53,681 nt of DNA from an uncultured Opitutales bacterium. Lineage in GTDB: Bacteria > Verrucomicrobiota > Verrucomicrobiia > Opitutales > Intestinicryptomonadaceae. Shown piece by piece: positions 45,740 through 53,648 of the stretch. The stretch lies in assembly GCA_900548185.1 (NCBI GenBank), contig URJJ01000012.1:1-53681 (forward strand), read 5' to 3'. Position numbers and translations under genes: made by a program. The stretch's first letter is position 1. Each line of letters begins with the position of its first letter. The notes beneath the pieces were generated by a model. It worked only from the letters and a program-made list of their open reading frames with translations. It did no database searches and was not told the DNA's origin.

Positions 45740-46953
45740 ACGAAAACCTCATAACCCTGGCCCTGGAAACGGGAACCTCCAAGATGGCGGCCCTGATGGG
45801 CGAAATCGTGGACGGCGGCGTCAACGTGCTGAGCCTCGGCAGGAGCACTTCCATCGGAGTGCGCAAGGGGGACATTGCAGACCCCTCCCGCGCGGCGGGG
45901 CTAGCCCAGGCTGCCATAGCAAACGCCGAAAAGCGGATTTCGGCAAGCGGCGCCGCGTCGGTTTACATGTCGCTTAGCGGCTCCCACATACGGGGCCTCA
46001 GGAGCGTCGGCAGCGCCAACGTGAGCGGGGCCGACGGCGTCGTCCGCCGGGAGGACGTCGAGAGGGCAAAGAACGACGCCAAGAGCAAGTCAATCCCCGA
46101 CGGCAGGCTCTTTATAAACACCTTCTGCTGCGGATACTACCTGGACGGCGAACCTTGCGACGACCCCGTTGGCAAGGCCGGGAACCTGCTTGAGGCGGAG
46201 TACTGGCTCCTGCACGGCGACGGCGAAAAGATTCTAACCCAAATAAGCATCGTCGAGAGCTTCGGCATGGATGTCGCGGAACTCGTTCACTCGGGCGTCG
46301 CCTCCGCCCTGGCCTCGACAACCCCGCAGAGGCGCAAAAAGGGGGTGCTCGTTGTTGACATGGGAAGCGGCACGACCGACTACGCCCTGTACCGAAACGG
46401 CAGGGCAGTCCAGGTGGGCACCATACCCGTGGGCGGCGACCACGTCACAAACGACATATCCCTCGGCCTCCACGTCAGCATAAAAAACGCGAACAAGCTC
46501 AACCTCAAATACGGCAAGATAATACTCACCGAAGAGGAGCGCCGCTGCGAGATATGGCTTAACGGCGACAAGAGCATAGGCGACAACGTGTTCGTTTACG
46601 GATCGCTCAACAAAATAATATGCGCGCGATTCGAGGAAATTTTCACGATTTTAAGAAAGGAGCTGGCGCGCTATTTTGCGGACTCTCAGGTGCCCGCAGT
46701 CGTGCTCACAGGCGGCCTTTCAAAAACCAGGGGCATAGAGGCCGTGGCGGAAGCCGTGCTGGGCGTTCCCTGCGAGCCTGCGGTGTTCCCCGAATGGGTG
46801 AAGCCCGCCCTATGCCACCCCGAGTACGCAACCGCCCTCGGGCTTCTGGCCCGGGCGAGCGAGGATGCAGCGAAGGCCCCCGTAAAAAGCCGGGGCTTTC
46901 TGACGGGAATAACAAAGATGTTCGCAAGGAGGAGGCAAAATGGCGTCTCCTGA
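45736..46953 (+). CDS. ftsA: Cell division protein FtsA (actin-like FtsZ anchor)
   Basis: 405 residues with the actin/Hsp70 ATPase layout. ALETGTSKMAAL is the phosphate-1 loop, VVDMGSGTTDYALYRNG the phosphate-2 loop and VVLTGGLSKTRGIE the adenosine motif; the SHTA (1C) domain inserted after the first loop marks FtsA. The C-terminus ends in a basic amphipathic stretch (GITKMFARRRQNG) that would dock on the membrane. It tethers FtsZ filaments by binding their C-terminal peptide, which is intact in the FtsZ encoded next. Overlaps ftsQ by 4 and ftsZ by 14 bases. Confidence 0.96.
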   Translation: MNENLITLALETGTSKMAALMGEIVDGGVNVLSLGRSTSIGVRKGDIADPSRAAGLAQAAIANAEKRISASGAASVYMSLSGSHIRGLRSVGSANVSGADGVVRREDVERAKNDAKSKSIPDGRLFINTFCCGYYLDGEPCDDPVGKAGNLLEAEYWLLHGDGEKILTQISIVESFGMDVAELVHSGVASALASTTPQRRKKGVLVVDMGSGTTDYALYRNGRAVQVGTIPVGGDHVTNDISLGLHVSIKNANKLNLKYGKIILTEEERRCEIWLNGDKSIGDNVFVYGSLNKIICARFEEIFTILRKELARYFADSQVPAVVLTGGLSKTRGIEAVAEAVLGVPCEPAVFPEWVKPALCHPEYATALGLLARASEDAAKAPVKSRGFLTGITKMFARRRQNGVS

Positions 46954-48157
46954 AGTTTCGATAAGGGTTCTGGGAATCGGCGGGGCGGGCGTAAACTGCG
47001 CAGAAATGGCGGCGGCCGCCGTGCCCGGAATAGAGGTATTTGCAATAGACACAGACGGCGCCGCGCTGGAAAGCGCAAAGTCGTGCGAAAAAATTCTCAT
47101 AGGTGCCTCCGTCACCCGGAGGATGAGCGCAGGGGGCGACGCCTCCCTGGGGTCGAGGGCGGTCCAGGCCGACATCGACGCGGTAAAAAGCGCCGTGGCG
47201 GGGGCGGATCTGGTTATAATACTGGCCGGGCTCGGCGGCGGAACCGGCTCGGCGGCCTCAATAGCCGCCGCCGAAGCCGCGCGCGACGCCGGCGCGAAGG
47301 TGGTCGCATTCTGCGCCACCCCGTTTGCCTTTGAGGGCGCCTCACGCACCGGCCTGGCCGGGCGGGCCATGGCCGCAATGGCCGACGTGTGCGACGCTGC
47401 GGTGGAGCTTCCCAACGACGCGATGTCGGAGGCCCACGCGGGCATTCCGGCGCGCGAGGCGTTTGCTGCCATGAACGCCTGCGCGGTATCGTCGGCTGCG
47501 TCGCTTGCCGCAATGCTAATGAAAACCGGGCTGATAAACGCGGATTTTGCCGCGCTTAAAAACATGCTTTCATCCCCCAAAAAAAGGCGCGCAGCCTTCG
47601 CATTCGGGCGCGGGGAGGGGCCGGATCCGGTTACGCCCGCGCTCGCGGCATTCTCGAAATTTCCGGGGAGAAAGTCCGCTTTCTGCGCGAAAAAGGCCGA
47701 CAGGCTCGTCGCCTGCGTCCGCTTCGGAGAGGACCTCCCGATGGAGGAGCTAAAGCGCGCCCTGATATCGGCCGCCGCCGAATTCTGCGACCACGAAAAC
47801 GTGATATTTGCCGCCTGCCCGGAAGCTTCCATGAACGGGCGCGTCGAAATAAGCGCCATCGGGGTCGAATTTCTTGAAGAGCCTGACGCCCCCCGGCAGG
47901 CCGCCGGAACGGGAATCCTGGAGCTTCCCGCAAAGGAGGCCGAACGCGAGCAGGCCAGGCCCCAGCCGGCCCGGGCGCGCGCGAGGATTGCCAGGGCCGC
48001 AGCCGCAAACGAATCCCAGAGCGAGTTTGAATTTGTGGAAACGGACCTCAAGCGCGGATTCTTCGAGGGGACGCCCCCCAACCCCTACGGCAAGGAGGAT
48101 TTGGATGTTCCGACCTTCATGAGAAGGGGCATAAAAATCATCCTTAAAAAGGTCTGA
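46940..48157 (+). CDS. ftsZ: Divergent FtsZ tubulin-like GTPase lacking the second T7-loop aspartate
   Basis: 405 residues in the standard frame. Recognisable FtsZ features are GIGGAGVNC near the start, the tubulin signature as GGGTGSA (99-105; usual form GGGTG[TS]G), CATPFAFEG, LPND, and the C-terminal peptide LDVPTFMRR that binds FtsA. The T7 loop reads NADFAALKNM (200-209): the first aspartate is kept (Asp202) but the second, normally aspartate (E. coli Asp212) and needed to activate GTP hydrolysis in the neighbouring subunit, is Ala205. The region after the signature (SAAS for GAAP) also departs from consensus. The gene ends the dcw cluster and is followed by a terminator. It is still the only FtsZ candidate in the window. 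Confidence 0.93.
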   Translation: MASPEVSIRVLGIGGAGVNCAEMAAAAVPGIEVFAIDTDGAALESAKSCEKILIGASVTRRMSAGGDASLGSRAVQADIDAVKSAVAGADLVIILAGLGGGTGSAASIAAAEAARDAGAKVVAFCATPFAFEGASRTGLAGRAMAAMADVCDAAVELPNDAMSEAHAGIPAREAFAAMNACAVSSAASLAAMLMKTGLINADFAALKNMLSSPKKRRAAFAFGRGEGPDPVTPALAAFSKFPGRKSAFCAKKADRLVACVRFGEDLPMEELKRALISAAAEFCDHENVIFAACPEASMNGRVEISAIGVEFLEEPDAPRQAAGTGILELPAKEAEREQARPQPARARARIARAAAANESQSEFEFVETDLKRGFFEGTPPNPYGKEDLDVPTFMRRGIKIILKKV

Positions 48158-48164
48158 CAAAGCG

Positions 48165-48195
48165 AAAAATCCCGGGGAAAAACCGGGATTTTTTT
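48165..48195 (+). terminator. Bidirectional intrinsic terminator after ftsZ
   Basis: An 11-bp stem (AAAAATCCCGG at 48165-48175 with CCGGGATTTTT at 48183-48193) ends in a T-run on the plus strand 8 bases after the ftsZ stop, closing the dcw operon. The A-run before it gives a T-run on the minus strand too, so it can also stop the opposing DUF456 operon. Confidence 0.9.
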
Positions 48196-48358
48196 ACGGG
48201 ATTTCGCCGGCCTGAATGCGAGGGCCAAACAGGCGCGCCCCGGCGGAGGACACGGCAGGCCGCCCAAATGGCAAAACCGCGCTCCAGAAATCCGGCCCCG
48301 CATCCGGGCCCCCGCCGCGGCCCCTTTCCCCCGGCGCCATTCTGAAGCGCGCAGCAGG

Positions 48359-48913
48359 TCAGACGATTGCGTCGAAGCTTGCGATTGCAATCATCATGAA
48401 TATGATGAAAGCCTTTGCCACCACCGTCATGAAAGTCCCAACAAAAGCGCCCTTCCCGCTCTCCCACGCCCTCACGAAATCGGCATTGCCGTGGTATTCA
48501 AAGGCGAAGGCGAAGGCCAGGGGCGAAAGGAATATTGCAAAGACGGCAAACGGCGGGAATACCATTGCAAGCACGGCCCCGGCCATGACCCCGACAAACG
48601 CCCCCCAGGCCCCGCGTTTCGTCGGGGTGTATTTTATGGGAAGCCACCAGTCGAGAACCTGGGCGAACGCCGCAAGCGCAAGGCATATGGCAAGGCACGC
48701 GTAGGATATTCCCGGGGCTATCGTAAATTTCCACGCCACAACCCCGAGAAACGCCAGGGACGGCCCCGGTATTACGGGGATTACGCACCCTACTATCGAC
48801 ACCAGAAAAAGCGCCACGAGCGACAGGAACACGAGCATGTACACAGAAAAGCTGTACACCGCCCCCGAGGAGTCGTATATCCCCCTCCAAATGCTTTCAA
48901 TCCAATCCATCAT
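48359..48913 (-). CDS. DUF456 family membrane protein
   Basis: 184 residues with about four to five membrane helices. The conserved element GCVIPVIPGPSLAFLGVVA matches the DUF456 hallmark (G-x2-P-x2-PGP). A YTPTKRGAWGAFVGVMAG segment in the middle is also family-like. Its function is not known. It is the last gene of a five-gene minus-strand operon and overlaps the DUF4126 gene by 4 bases. It faces the ftsZ terminator. Confidence 0.8.
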   Translation of the reverse strand: MMDWIESIWRGIYDSSGAVYSFSVYMLVFLSLVALFLVSIVGCVIPVIPGPSLAFLGVVAWKFTIAPGISYACLAICLALAAFAQVLDWWLPIKYTPTKRGAWGAFVGVMAGAVLAMVFPPFAVFAIFLSPLAFAFAFEYHGNADFVRAWESGKGAFVGTFMTVVAKAFIIFMMIAIASFDAIV

Positions 48914-49494
48914 TTCAATACCGCGCCCCTCCGGGCCCTGAAAATTTTCGACACAACCTTAAAAACCACAAACGCCAGCGCAAGCAAAACGGCGGCCGCC
49001 AGCACTGGCGCAAAAACCGCCATAAGCGACACAGCCGCAGAAAACACGGTTTCAGCCGCAGAAAATAAAGGATTCGCAAGCCCTCCCCCCGCCGCCGCAG
49101 TCCCGGCCCGGGCGGAGGCCGCAGAAAACTTGGCAAGTCCCGCCGCGCCGCCGCCTGCCACAGCGCTCAGCGTCCAGTAGAGCGCGGGGTCCGCGTCGGG
49201 AATCACCGCAGCCGAAAGGGCGATTCCCGCAGCGATTGCCAGGGGCGCAGACGCAGCATCCAGCAGGTGGTCCAGATACGGCACCATGTAGCCCGCGCAC
49301 TCGGCGGCCATGGCCGCAAGCAGCATGGCAAACGCCGCATCGGAGGCGAGAAAGGCGAAGTTTTCATTCAGGCTCAACACGCCCGCCTTCGCGGCGGCCG
49401 ACAGCGCAAAAAGCGGCATGAAAACCCTGAGGCCCGCAACCGACGCAAGCGACGCGCCAGCCAGCGCGCACAACGCAAAATGCCACGCGTCCAT
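48910..49494 (-). CDS. DUF4126 family membrane protein
   Basis: 194 residues, very rich in Ala with several membrane helices. The N-terminal SVAGLRVFMPLFALSAAAK and the later PYLDHLLDAASAPLAIAAG match the DUF4126 pattern (GLR-x-FLP-x-LAL, and DHxxD). The family is uncharacterised. Its ATG directly abuts the stop of the DUF1232-like gene (no gap) and its TGA overlaps the DUF456 start, so the three are coupled. Confidence 0.8.
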   Translation of the reverse strand: MDAWHFALCALAGASLASVAGLRVFMPLFALSAAAKAGVLSLNENFAFLASDAAFAMLLAAMAAECAGYMVPYLDHLLDAASAPLAIAAGIALSAAVIPDADPALYWTLSAVAGGGAAGLAKFSAASARAGTAAAGGGLANPLFSAAETVFSAAVSLMAVFAPVLAAAVLLALAFVVFKVVSKIFRARRGAVLK

Positions 49495-49776
49495 CTACCT
49501 GCGCCCCCCCTTTTTTAGAATGTCTGAAACAAACGGGATTTCTATCCCCAAATAGGACAGGGAGCCGACAAGAAGCATCGTAAAAAACGCCTCGTCAACA
49601 TTTCCGACAATCGGGAGGTTGTCGGGTATCTCTATAAAGCCGCCCGAAAGGTTCAGGAGCCAAAGCGCTGAAAAGCACGCGCAAAGCGCGGCAAAAGCCG
49701 TCCCGGTGCACCCCCTGCGCCCGGAGCCTCCGTCCCCGTCGGGGCCGCGCCGCAGACACCTTCCGCTACCTCCCAT
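49495..49776 (-). CDS. Small DUF1232-like (YkvA-type) membrane protein
   Basis: 93 residues from an ATG at 49776. After a Gly/Arg-rich N-terminus, one helix (FAALCACFSALWLLNL) is followed by IEIPDNLPIVGNVDEAF, the IPD-x-LP-x-(I/V)G-x-(L/V)D pattern of DUF1232, and a second helix. The family has no proven role. The frame is open far upstream, but that part overlaps the neighbouring gene in an Arg/Pro-rich antisense-like composition, so the short form is chosen. It overlaps the upstream gene by 11 bases. Confidence 0.65.
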   Translation of the reverse strand: MGGSGRCLRRGPDGDGGSGRRGCTGTAFAALCACFSALWLLNLSGGFIEIPDNLPIVGNVDEAFFTMLLVGSLSYLGIEIPFVSDILKKGGRR

Positions 49777-50557
49777 CGCGCGCAGCCTCCCCTGCGGATC
49801 CGGAGGCGGGAATCCAGTTGAATTTGAACACGCACCCGGCGCCCGCATCCACGCCGTTTTCCGCGAGCCTGCGGGCGACGAACCCCTTAACGCTCTCCTC
49901 GGCGAGCCTGCGGGCCAAAACCTTTCTGGCACCGCCCGCCCCCTCCTCGCGGTAGCGGTCGGAAATGCGCGCGACGAGCCTGCGGCGCAAGTCTTCGGCA
50001 GTGGATTCAAAGCGCACGAACGCCGAGTTTTCCGAAACGATGTCGAGCCTCGATATGTCAACCACGGCGGCCGAGTCGTCAAACTCCACGTCAGGCAGCG
50101 AGACCTCCGCAATTTCCACCCTTCCGCCCGAATCAGAAGCGTAAGAGGAGTAGCGGACGCTCCAGCGCGGGTCGTTCAGGGGGACGAAATAGTTGTAGTA
50201 GGCCGGAAGCGGATTCAGGCGGAACACGAGGTCGGTCATGTAGGGGCGTTCGAGGACGTATGTGTCGGAAAGCTCCCCGCGTATCGTTGCGACGACCCAC
50301 CTGTCCTCGGGCGATGCGGAAGATATGCTGGAGGAGGTCAGGTGGACGTTCACGTTTTTGAACTCGATTCTGGGAACGCCCGAGCCTTTGAAAAGCAGAT
50401 AAGAAAGGGCCGCCGAGAGCGCCAAAAGTGCGGCCAAAACGAGCGTGCATGAAAAGCAGCACCCGAAGCGCGCGCGGCCCCCCTCCCGCCCGCAGGAAAC
50501 GCCGGCGGAGGGCTCCAAGGCGCCGGAGGGCGCCCCGCCTGCCTCAGGCTCAGTCAT
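49766..50557 (-). CDS. Uncharacterised single-pass membrane protein
   Basis: 263 residues. A Gly/Ala-rich cytoplasmic N-terminus carries clustered cysteines, one membrane helix (LVLAALLALSAALSYLLF) follows, and then a mainly beta extracytoplasmic domain (FKNVNVHLTSSS, WVVATIRGEL, RWSVRYSSY, EIAEVSLPDVEF) and a charged helical C-terminus. I recognise no family; the strand pattern recalls AsmA-like or LEA-type periplasmic domains but without a diagnostic motif. It overlaps the TM2-like gene by 8 bases and the DUF1232-like gene by 11, so it belongs to the membrane-protein operon. Confidence 0.75.
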   Translation of the reverse strand: MTEPEAGGAPSGALEPSAGVSCGREGGRARFGCCFSCTLVLAALLALSAALSYLLFKGSGVPRIEFKNVNVHLTSSSISSASPEDRWVVATIRGELSDTYVLERPYMTDLVFRLNPLPAYYNYFVPLNDPRWSVRYSSYASDSGGRVEIAEVSLPDVEFDDSAAVVDISRLDIVSENSAFVRFESTAEDLRRRLVARISDRYREEGAGGARKVLARRLAEESVKGFVARRLAENGVDAGAGCVFKFNWIPASGSAGEAARDGR

Positions 50558-50768
50558 CCTTTGCAGGATTGAAAAGCGCCGCGTTCAATATCGCCCATAT
50601 GTGCATGACAACCGCCACAGGCCACGTAAAAACCAGCCCGTACAGCACCGCGCACCCTATGAAGAAAAACGCCGCCCAAAAAAACCTGCCCTGTATGAGC
50701 TGGCCCAGCCCCGGCAGGAAAAAACTCGCGAGGGCCGATATGACATTTCCGCTGCTGCCTTGTCCCAT
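50550..50768 (-). CDS. Small TM2-like membrane protein
   Basis: 72 residues. SALASFFLPGLGQLIQGRFFWA resembles the first helix of TM2-domain-type small membrane proteins (F-PG-GQ-Y-G pattern), and a second helix follows (VVMHIWAILNAALF). It starts the five-gene operon. Upstream is AT-rich (TTTTTATTATG across the start) without a Shine-Dalgarno. The function is unknown. Confidence 0.75.
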   Translation of the reverse strand: MGQGSSGNVISALASFFLPGLGQLIQGRFFWAAFFFIGCAVLYGLVFTWPVAVVMHIWAILNAALFNPAKDD

Positions 50769-50922
50769 AATAAAAACACTTTCATACTTTCAGGCGCGGC
50801 AGGCAAACAAAATCCTGCCGCCCGGCGCCGCGCGCCATTCACAAGCCGCGCGCCCGCAAAACCGCAAAAGAAAAGCCGCGCACATGCATATTATTATGAC
50901 ACCGGCTTCGCCGCAAAGTTTT

Positions 50923-50944
50923 AAAAAAACGCCGCAAACCGGCG
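50923..50944 (-). terminator. Intrinsic terminator of nadD-rsfS-comM
   Basis: Reading on the minus strand, CGCCG and CGGCG (50940-50944 with 50930-50934) flank a 5-base loop and are followed by seven T (complement of 50923-50929). It begins 2 bases after the comM stop. The stem is short but GC-only. Confidence 0.7.
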
Positions 50945-50946
50945 CA

Positions 50947-52476
50947 TCAGCGCCTGTCGAGCGAGCGGTAGTTTATCGCCTCAAGCAGGTGCCGGGAGTC
51001 TATTCTTTCCGAAGAATCCAAGTCCGCAATCGTGCGCGACACCTTTATTATGCGGTCCCATGCGCGCGCGGAAAGATTCAGCTCCTCCATGGCGGAAGCC
51101 AGCATCCTGAGCTGCGAAGCGTCCAGCGCGCAGTACTTTTTTACCTGCGACGAGCCCATCGACGCGTTGTCGCGGACAGGCCCCCCGGCGAACCTGGCCC
51201 TCTGGATTTCCCGGGCTGCCACTATGCGCGAACGCATGGCAGACGACGGCTCGCCCTGCGAGGACCCGCCGATTTCGTCCAGACCGATTGCGGGGGCTTC
51301 CACGTGGATGTCAATCCTGTCGAGAAGGGGCCCCGATATTTTGGAGCGGTAGCGCTGTATTTGAAGCGGGGTGCAGCGGCATTTGCCTCGGGGGTCGCCG
51401 TGGTAGCCGCACGGGCAGGGATTCATCGCGGCAACCAGCATGAAGCGGCACGGCATCGTAACCTTTCCGGCGGAGCGCGAAATGCTCACCGAGCCGTCCT
51501 CCAGCGGCTGGCGCATAACTTCAAGGGCGCTGCGCTTGAATTCCGGAAGCTCGTCCAGAAAGAGCACGCCGTTGTGGGCCAGCGATATTTCTCCCGGGCG
51601 CGGAATGCTCCCGCCGCCGATGAGGCCGACGTCGCTTATGGTGTGGTGGGGCGAGCGGAACGGGCGGCGGAAGCACCTGTTTTCGCCCTGCCTTGAAAGT
51701 CCGGCCGCCGAATATATGCCAAGCACCTCCAGAAATTCCTCGAGCGAAGGCAGGGGCATAATCGACGGAATCCGCTTTGCTATCATGCTCTTGCCGGAGC
51801 CGGGAGGCCCCACCATAAGAAGGTTGTGGCCGCCCGCCACGGCGACTTCAACGGCGCGCCGAACCTGGAACTGCCCCTTCACATCCGCGAAATCGGGCAT
51901 GAAGTCCCCGTCGCCCCTGCGCGAGTACGGGGAATCCGAAAGCTTCAGGGGGGCGATGTCGGACTTTGAATTAAGAAAGTCCGCAACTTGCGCGAGCGAG
52001 TCGGCCGCGATTACGTCCACGCCGTCCACGAGGGCGGCCTCCGCCGCAGAGTCTGCGGGCAAAATCACGCCGCGCATCCCGCTTTTTCTGGCAAGCAGCG
52101 CAAGCGACACGCCGCCGCACACGCCCCTCAGGCTGCCGGAAAGCCCGAGTTCGCCCGCAATCACGTACATGCCGAGCTTCTCAGGCGAAATCCTGCCTGT
52201 AGAGGCGAGCAGTCCAACCGCGATTGGAAGGTCGTACATTGGCCCCTCCTTACGGATGTCGCCGGGGGCGAGGTTTATTGTGGTGCGGGTGTGCGGCATT
52301 GCAAAACCGCTGTTTGCAAGCGCGCTTGTCACCCGGTCCTCGGACTCCTTTACGGCGGCGTCGGGAAGGCCGACCATAAACACCCTCGGCTCACCGCGCT
52401 CGCCGGAATTCACCTCCACTTCGACCGCGACGGCCTCGACCCCGACCAGGGCCCCAGAATGAGTTTTGGAAAGCAT
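50947..52476 (-). CDS. comM: YifB/ComM family Mg-chelatase-like AAA+ ATPase
   Basis: 509 residues. The N-terminal domain is ChlI-like (Lon-type fold: VEVEVNSGERGEPRVFMVGLPDAAVKESEDRV), then a Mg-chelatase AAA+ domain with Walker A GPPGSGKS and Walker B VLFLDELPEF, a zinc-type CPCGYHGDPRGKCRC cysteine cluster, and the C-terminal ChlI_C domain. ComM homologues are hexameric helicases that promote branch migration during natural transformation; in non-competent bacteria the role is unclear. It is the last gene of the nadD-rsfS-comM operon, 36 bases after rsfS, and directly precedes a terminator. Confidence 0.95.
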   Translation of the reverse strand: MLSKTHSGALVGVEAVAVEVEVNSGERGEPRVFMVGLPDAAVKESEDRVTSALANSGFAMPHTRTTINLAPGDIRKEGPMYDLPIAVGLLASTGRISPEKLGMYVIAGELGLSGSLRGVCGGVSLALLARKSGMRGVILPADSAAEAALVDGVDVIAADSLAQVADFLNSKSDIAPLKLSDSPYSRRGDGDFMPDFADVKGQFQVRRAVEVAVAGGHNLLMVGPPGSGKSMIAKRIPSIMPLPSLEEFLEVLGIYSAAGLSRQGENRCFRRPFRSPHHTISDVGLIGGGSIPRPGEISLAHNGVLFLDELPEFKRSALEVMRQPLEDGSVSISRSAGKVTMPCRFMLVAAMNPCPCGYHGDPRGKCRCTPLQIQRYRSKISGPLLDRIDIHVEAPAIGLDEIGGSSQGEPSSAMRSRIVAAREIQRARFAGGPVRDNASMGSSQVKKYCALDASQLRMLASAMEELNLSARAWDRIIKVSRTIADLDSSERIDSRHLLEAINYRSLDRR

Positions 52477-52512
52477 TTCAGCGCCCCGGAGTGCGTCAGG
52501 AAATATGCGGCG

Positions 52513-52866
52513 TCAGTCCAGGCGGACCTCGGAGGCGTCCTTCCAGAGGGCTTCAAGCTTGTAGGCCCCGCGCTGTTCGGCGAGGAATATGTGGGCCATA
52601 AAGTCGAAAGCGTCCACGACAATCCATCCGCTCCCGGGGGCATAGTCGCGGCCCACGGAATCCACCCCAAGCTCCTTGAGGGCCGAATCGAGCGCGCCGG
52701 CGAGGGCCTTCATATGGGGTTCCGAGTTTGCCGTGGCCAGGATGAAGTAGTTTGTTATCGGGGACTTGCCCCTGACGTCCAGCACCTTCAGATCCATGGC
52801 CTTCTTGTCGTCGAGCGCGTCGCGGCAGGCCTTCAAAATTTGCAATGTTTTTTCGTCGTCTTGCAT
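52513..52866 (-). CDS. rsfS: Ribosomal silencing factor RsfS
   Basis: 117 residues with the RsfS (YbeB/Iojap) pattern: DVRGKSPITNYFILATANSEPHMKALA followed by GWIVVDAFDFMAHIF. The protein binds L14 on the large subunit and blocks subunit joining under nutrient limitation. It lies 8 bases behind nadD, a very common pairing in bacteria. The upstream bases are AT-rich without a Shine-Dalgarno. Confidence 0.96.
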   Translation of the reverse strand: MQDDEKTLQILKACRDALDDKKAMDLKVLDVRGKSPITNYFILATANSEPHMKALAGALDSALKELGVDSVGRDYAPGSGWIVVDAFDFMAHIFLAEQRGAYKLEALWKDASEVRLD

Positions 52867-52874
52867 GTTTATTT

Positions 52875-53468
52875 TTATTCGGAAGCGTAGAGTTTATGTT
52901 CCTTTATGTATTTTAAAACGCTCCCGTCAATAAAATCAGAACCGGCATCCCCCCTTTCGAGCGCGGCGCGGAGACCCGACGAAGAGGCCGGGCTTTCCGC
53001 AAACTCCACGCGCTCCACGACCGCGTGGGCGGGCACGTCCCTCGGGACGGCGAACGGATAGCCCGGGCGGGACGCGCAGGCAAAGCGCACGAGGCGCGCA
53101 AGGGCCGAAATGTCGCGCCACAGGCCCAGGTTCAGAAGCTGGTCGGAGCCGATTATCCAATAGAGCACATCCCCCGGAAAGCGCGAGGCCAGCTCGCGCG
53201 CCGTGTCAACGGAATAGCTCTCCCCCCCCCTGTCCCGCTCTACATCCAGTATCTCCCGGGGATGCGGGAAGGATTCGAGGGCGAGCTCCAGCATCGCGCG
53301 CCTGTCCGCATACGAGGCCGAATGCGGGGCGGGCTTCAGCGGGGATGCGAATGCGGGTATGAAAAACACGCGGTCGAGCCCGAGAGACTCCGCCGCTGCC
53401 CGCGCAAGGGCGATATGGGTTTTGTGGGGCGGGTCGAAGCTCCCGCCCATGATGCCTGTCTTTTTCAT
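52875..53468 (-). CDS. nadD: Nicotinate-nucleotide adenylyltransferase NadD
   Basis: 197 residues. GGSFDPPHKTHIALA is the GxFDPxHxxH nucleotidyltransferase motif, IGSDQLLNLGLW the central block and ASSSGLRAAL the SSTxxR-like motif. It makes deamido-NAD from nicotinate mononucleotide and ATP. First gene of the nadD-rsfS-comM operon. A CATAAT box ends only 8 bases before its ATG, so the mRNA may have almost no leader. Confidence 0.96.
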   Translation of the reverse strand: MKKTGIMGGSFDPPHKTHIALARAAAESLGLDRVFFIPAFASPLKPAPHSASYADRRAMLELALESFPHPREILDVERDRGGESYSVDTARELASRFPGDVLYWIIGSDQLLNLGLWRDISALARLVRFACASRPGYPFAVPRDVPAHAVVERVEFAESPASSSGLRAALERGDAGSDFIDGSVLKYIKEHKLYASE

Positions 53469-53611
53469 ACAATTAAATTATGGCATAAAACTTGCGCCTG
53501 CGCACGAAAAAAAACGCCAAAAAACTCGGGGCGGGCCTCCAGAGAAAGCCCGTTTTGAGGCGCATGCGCACGGCCGACCATAGAGGCGCCGCAGGCCGCG
53601 GGAAAAAGCGC

Positions 53612-53639
53612 TTGAAAGGCCCACAGTAAAAAATATAAT
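53612..53639 (+). promoter_or_regulatory. Near-consensus promoter at the window end
   Basis: TTGAAA (53612-53617), a 16-base spacer and TATAAT (53634-53639). Transcription would start near 53646, about 3 bases before the ATG at 53649, so the transcript would be practically leaderless, unless the real start codon lies beyond the window. Confidence 0.6.
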
Positions 53640-53648
53640 TTTAATTAT

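Noticed and set aside
46810..48081. 423-codon minus-strand frame opposite ftsZ
   Set aside because: Ala/Ser-rich antisense shadow of ftsZ without any recognisable motif.
46940..48157. ftsZ as a pseudogene because of its altered motifs
   Set aside because: The frame is intact, the C-terminal FtsA-binding peptide is conserved and the operon context with overlapping ftsA is normal.
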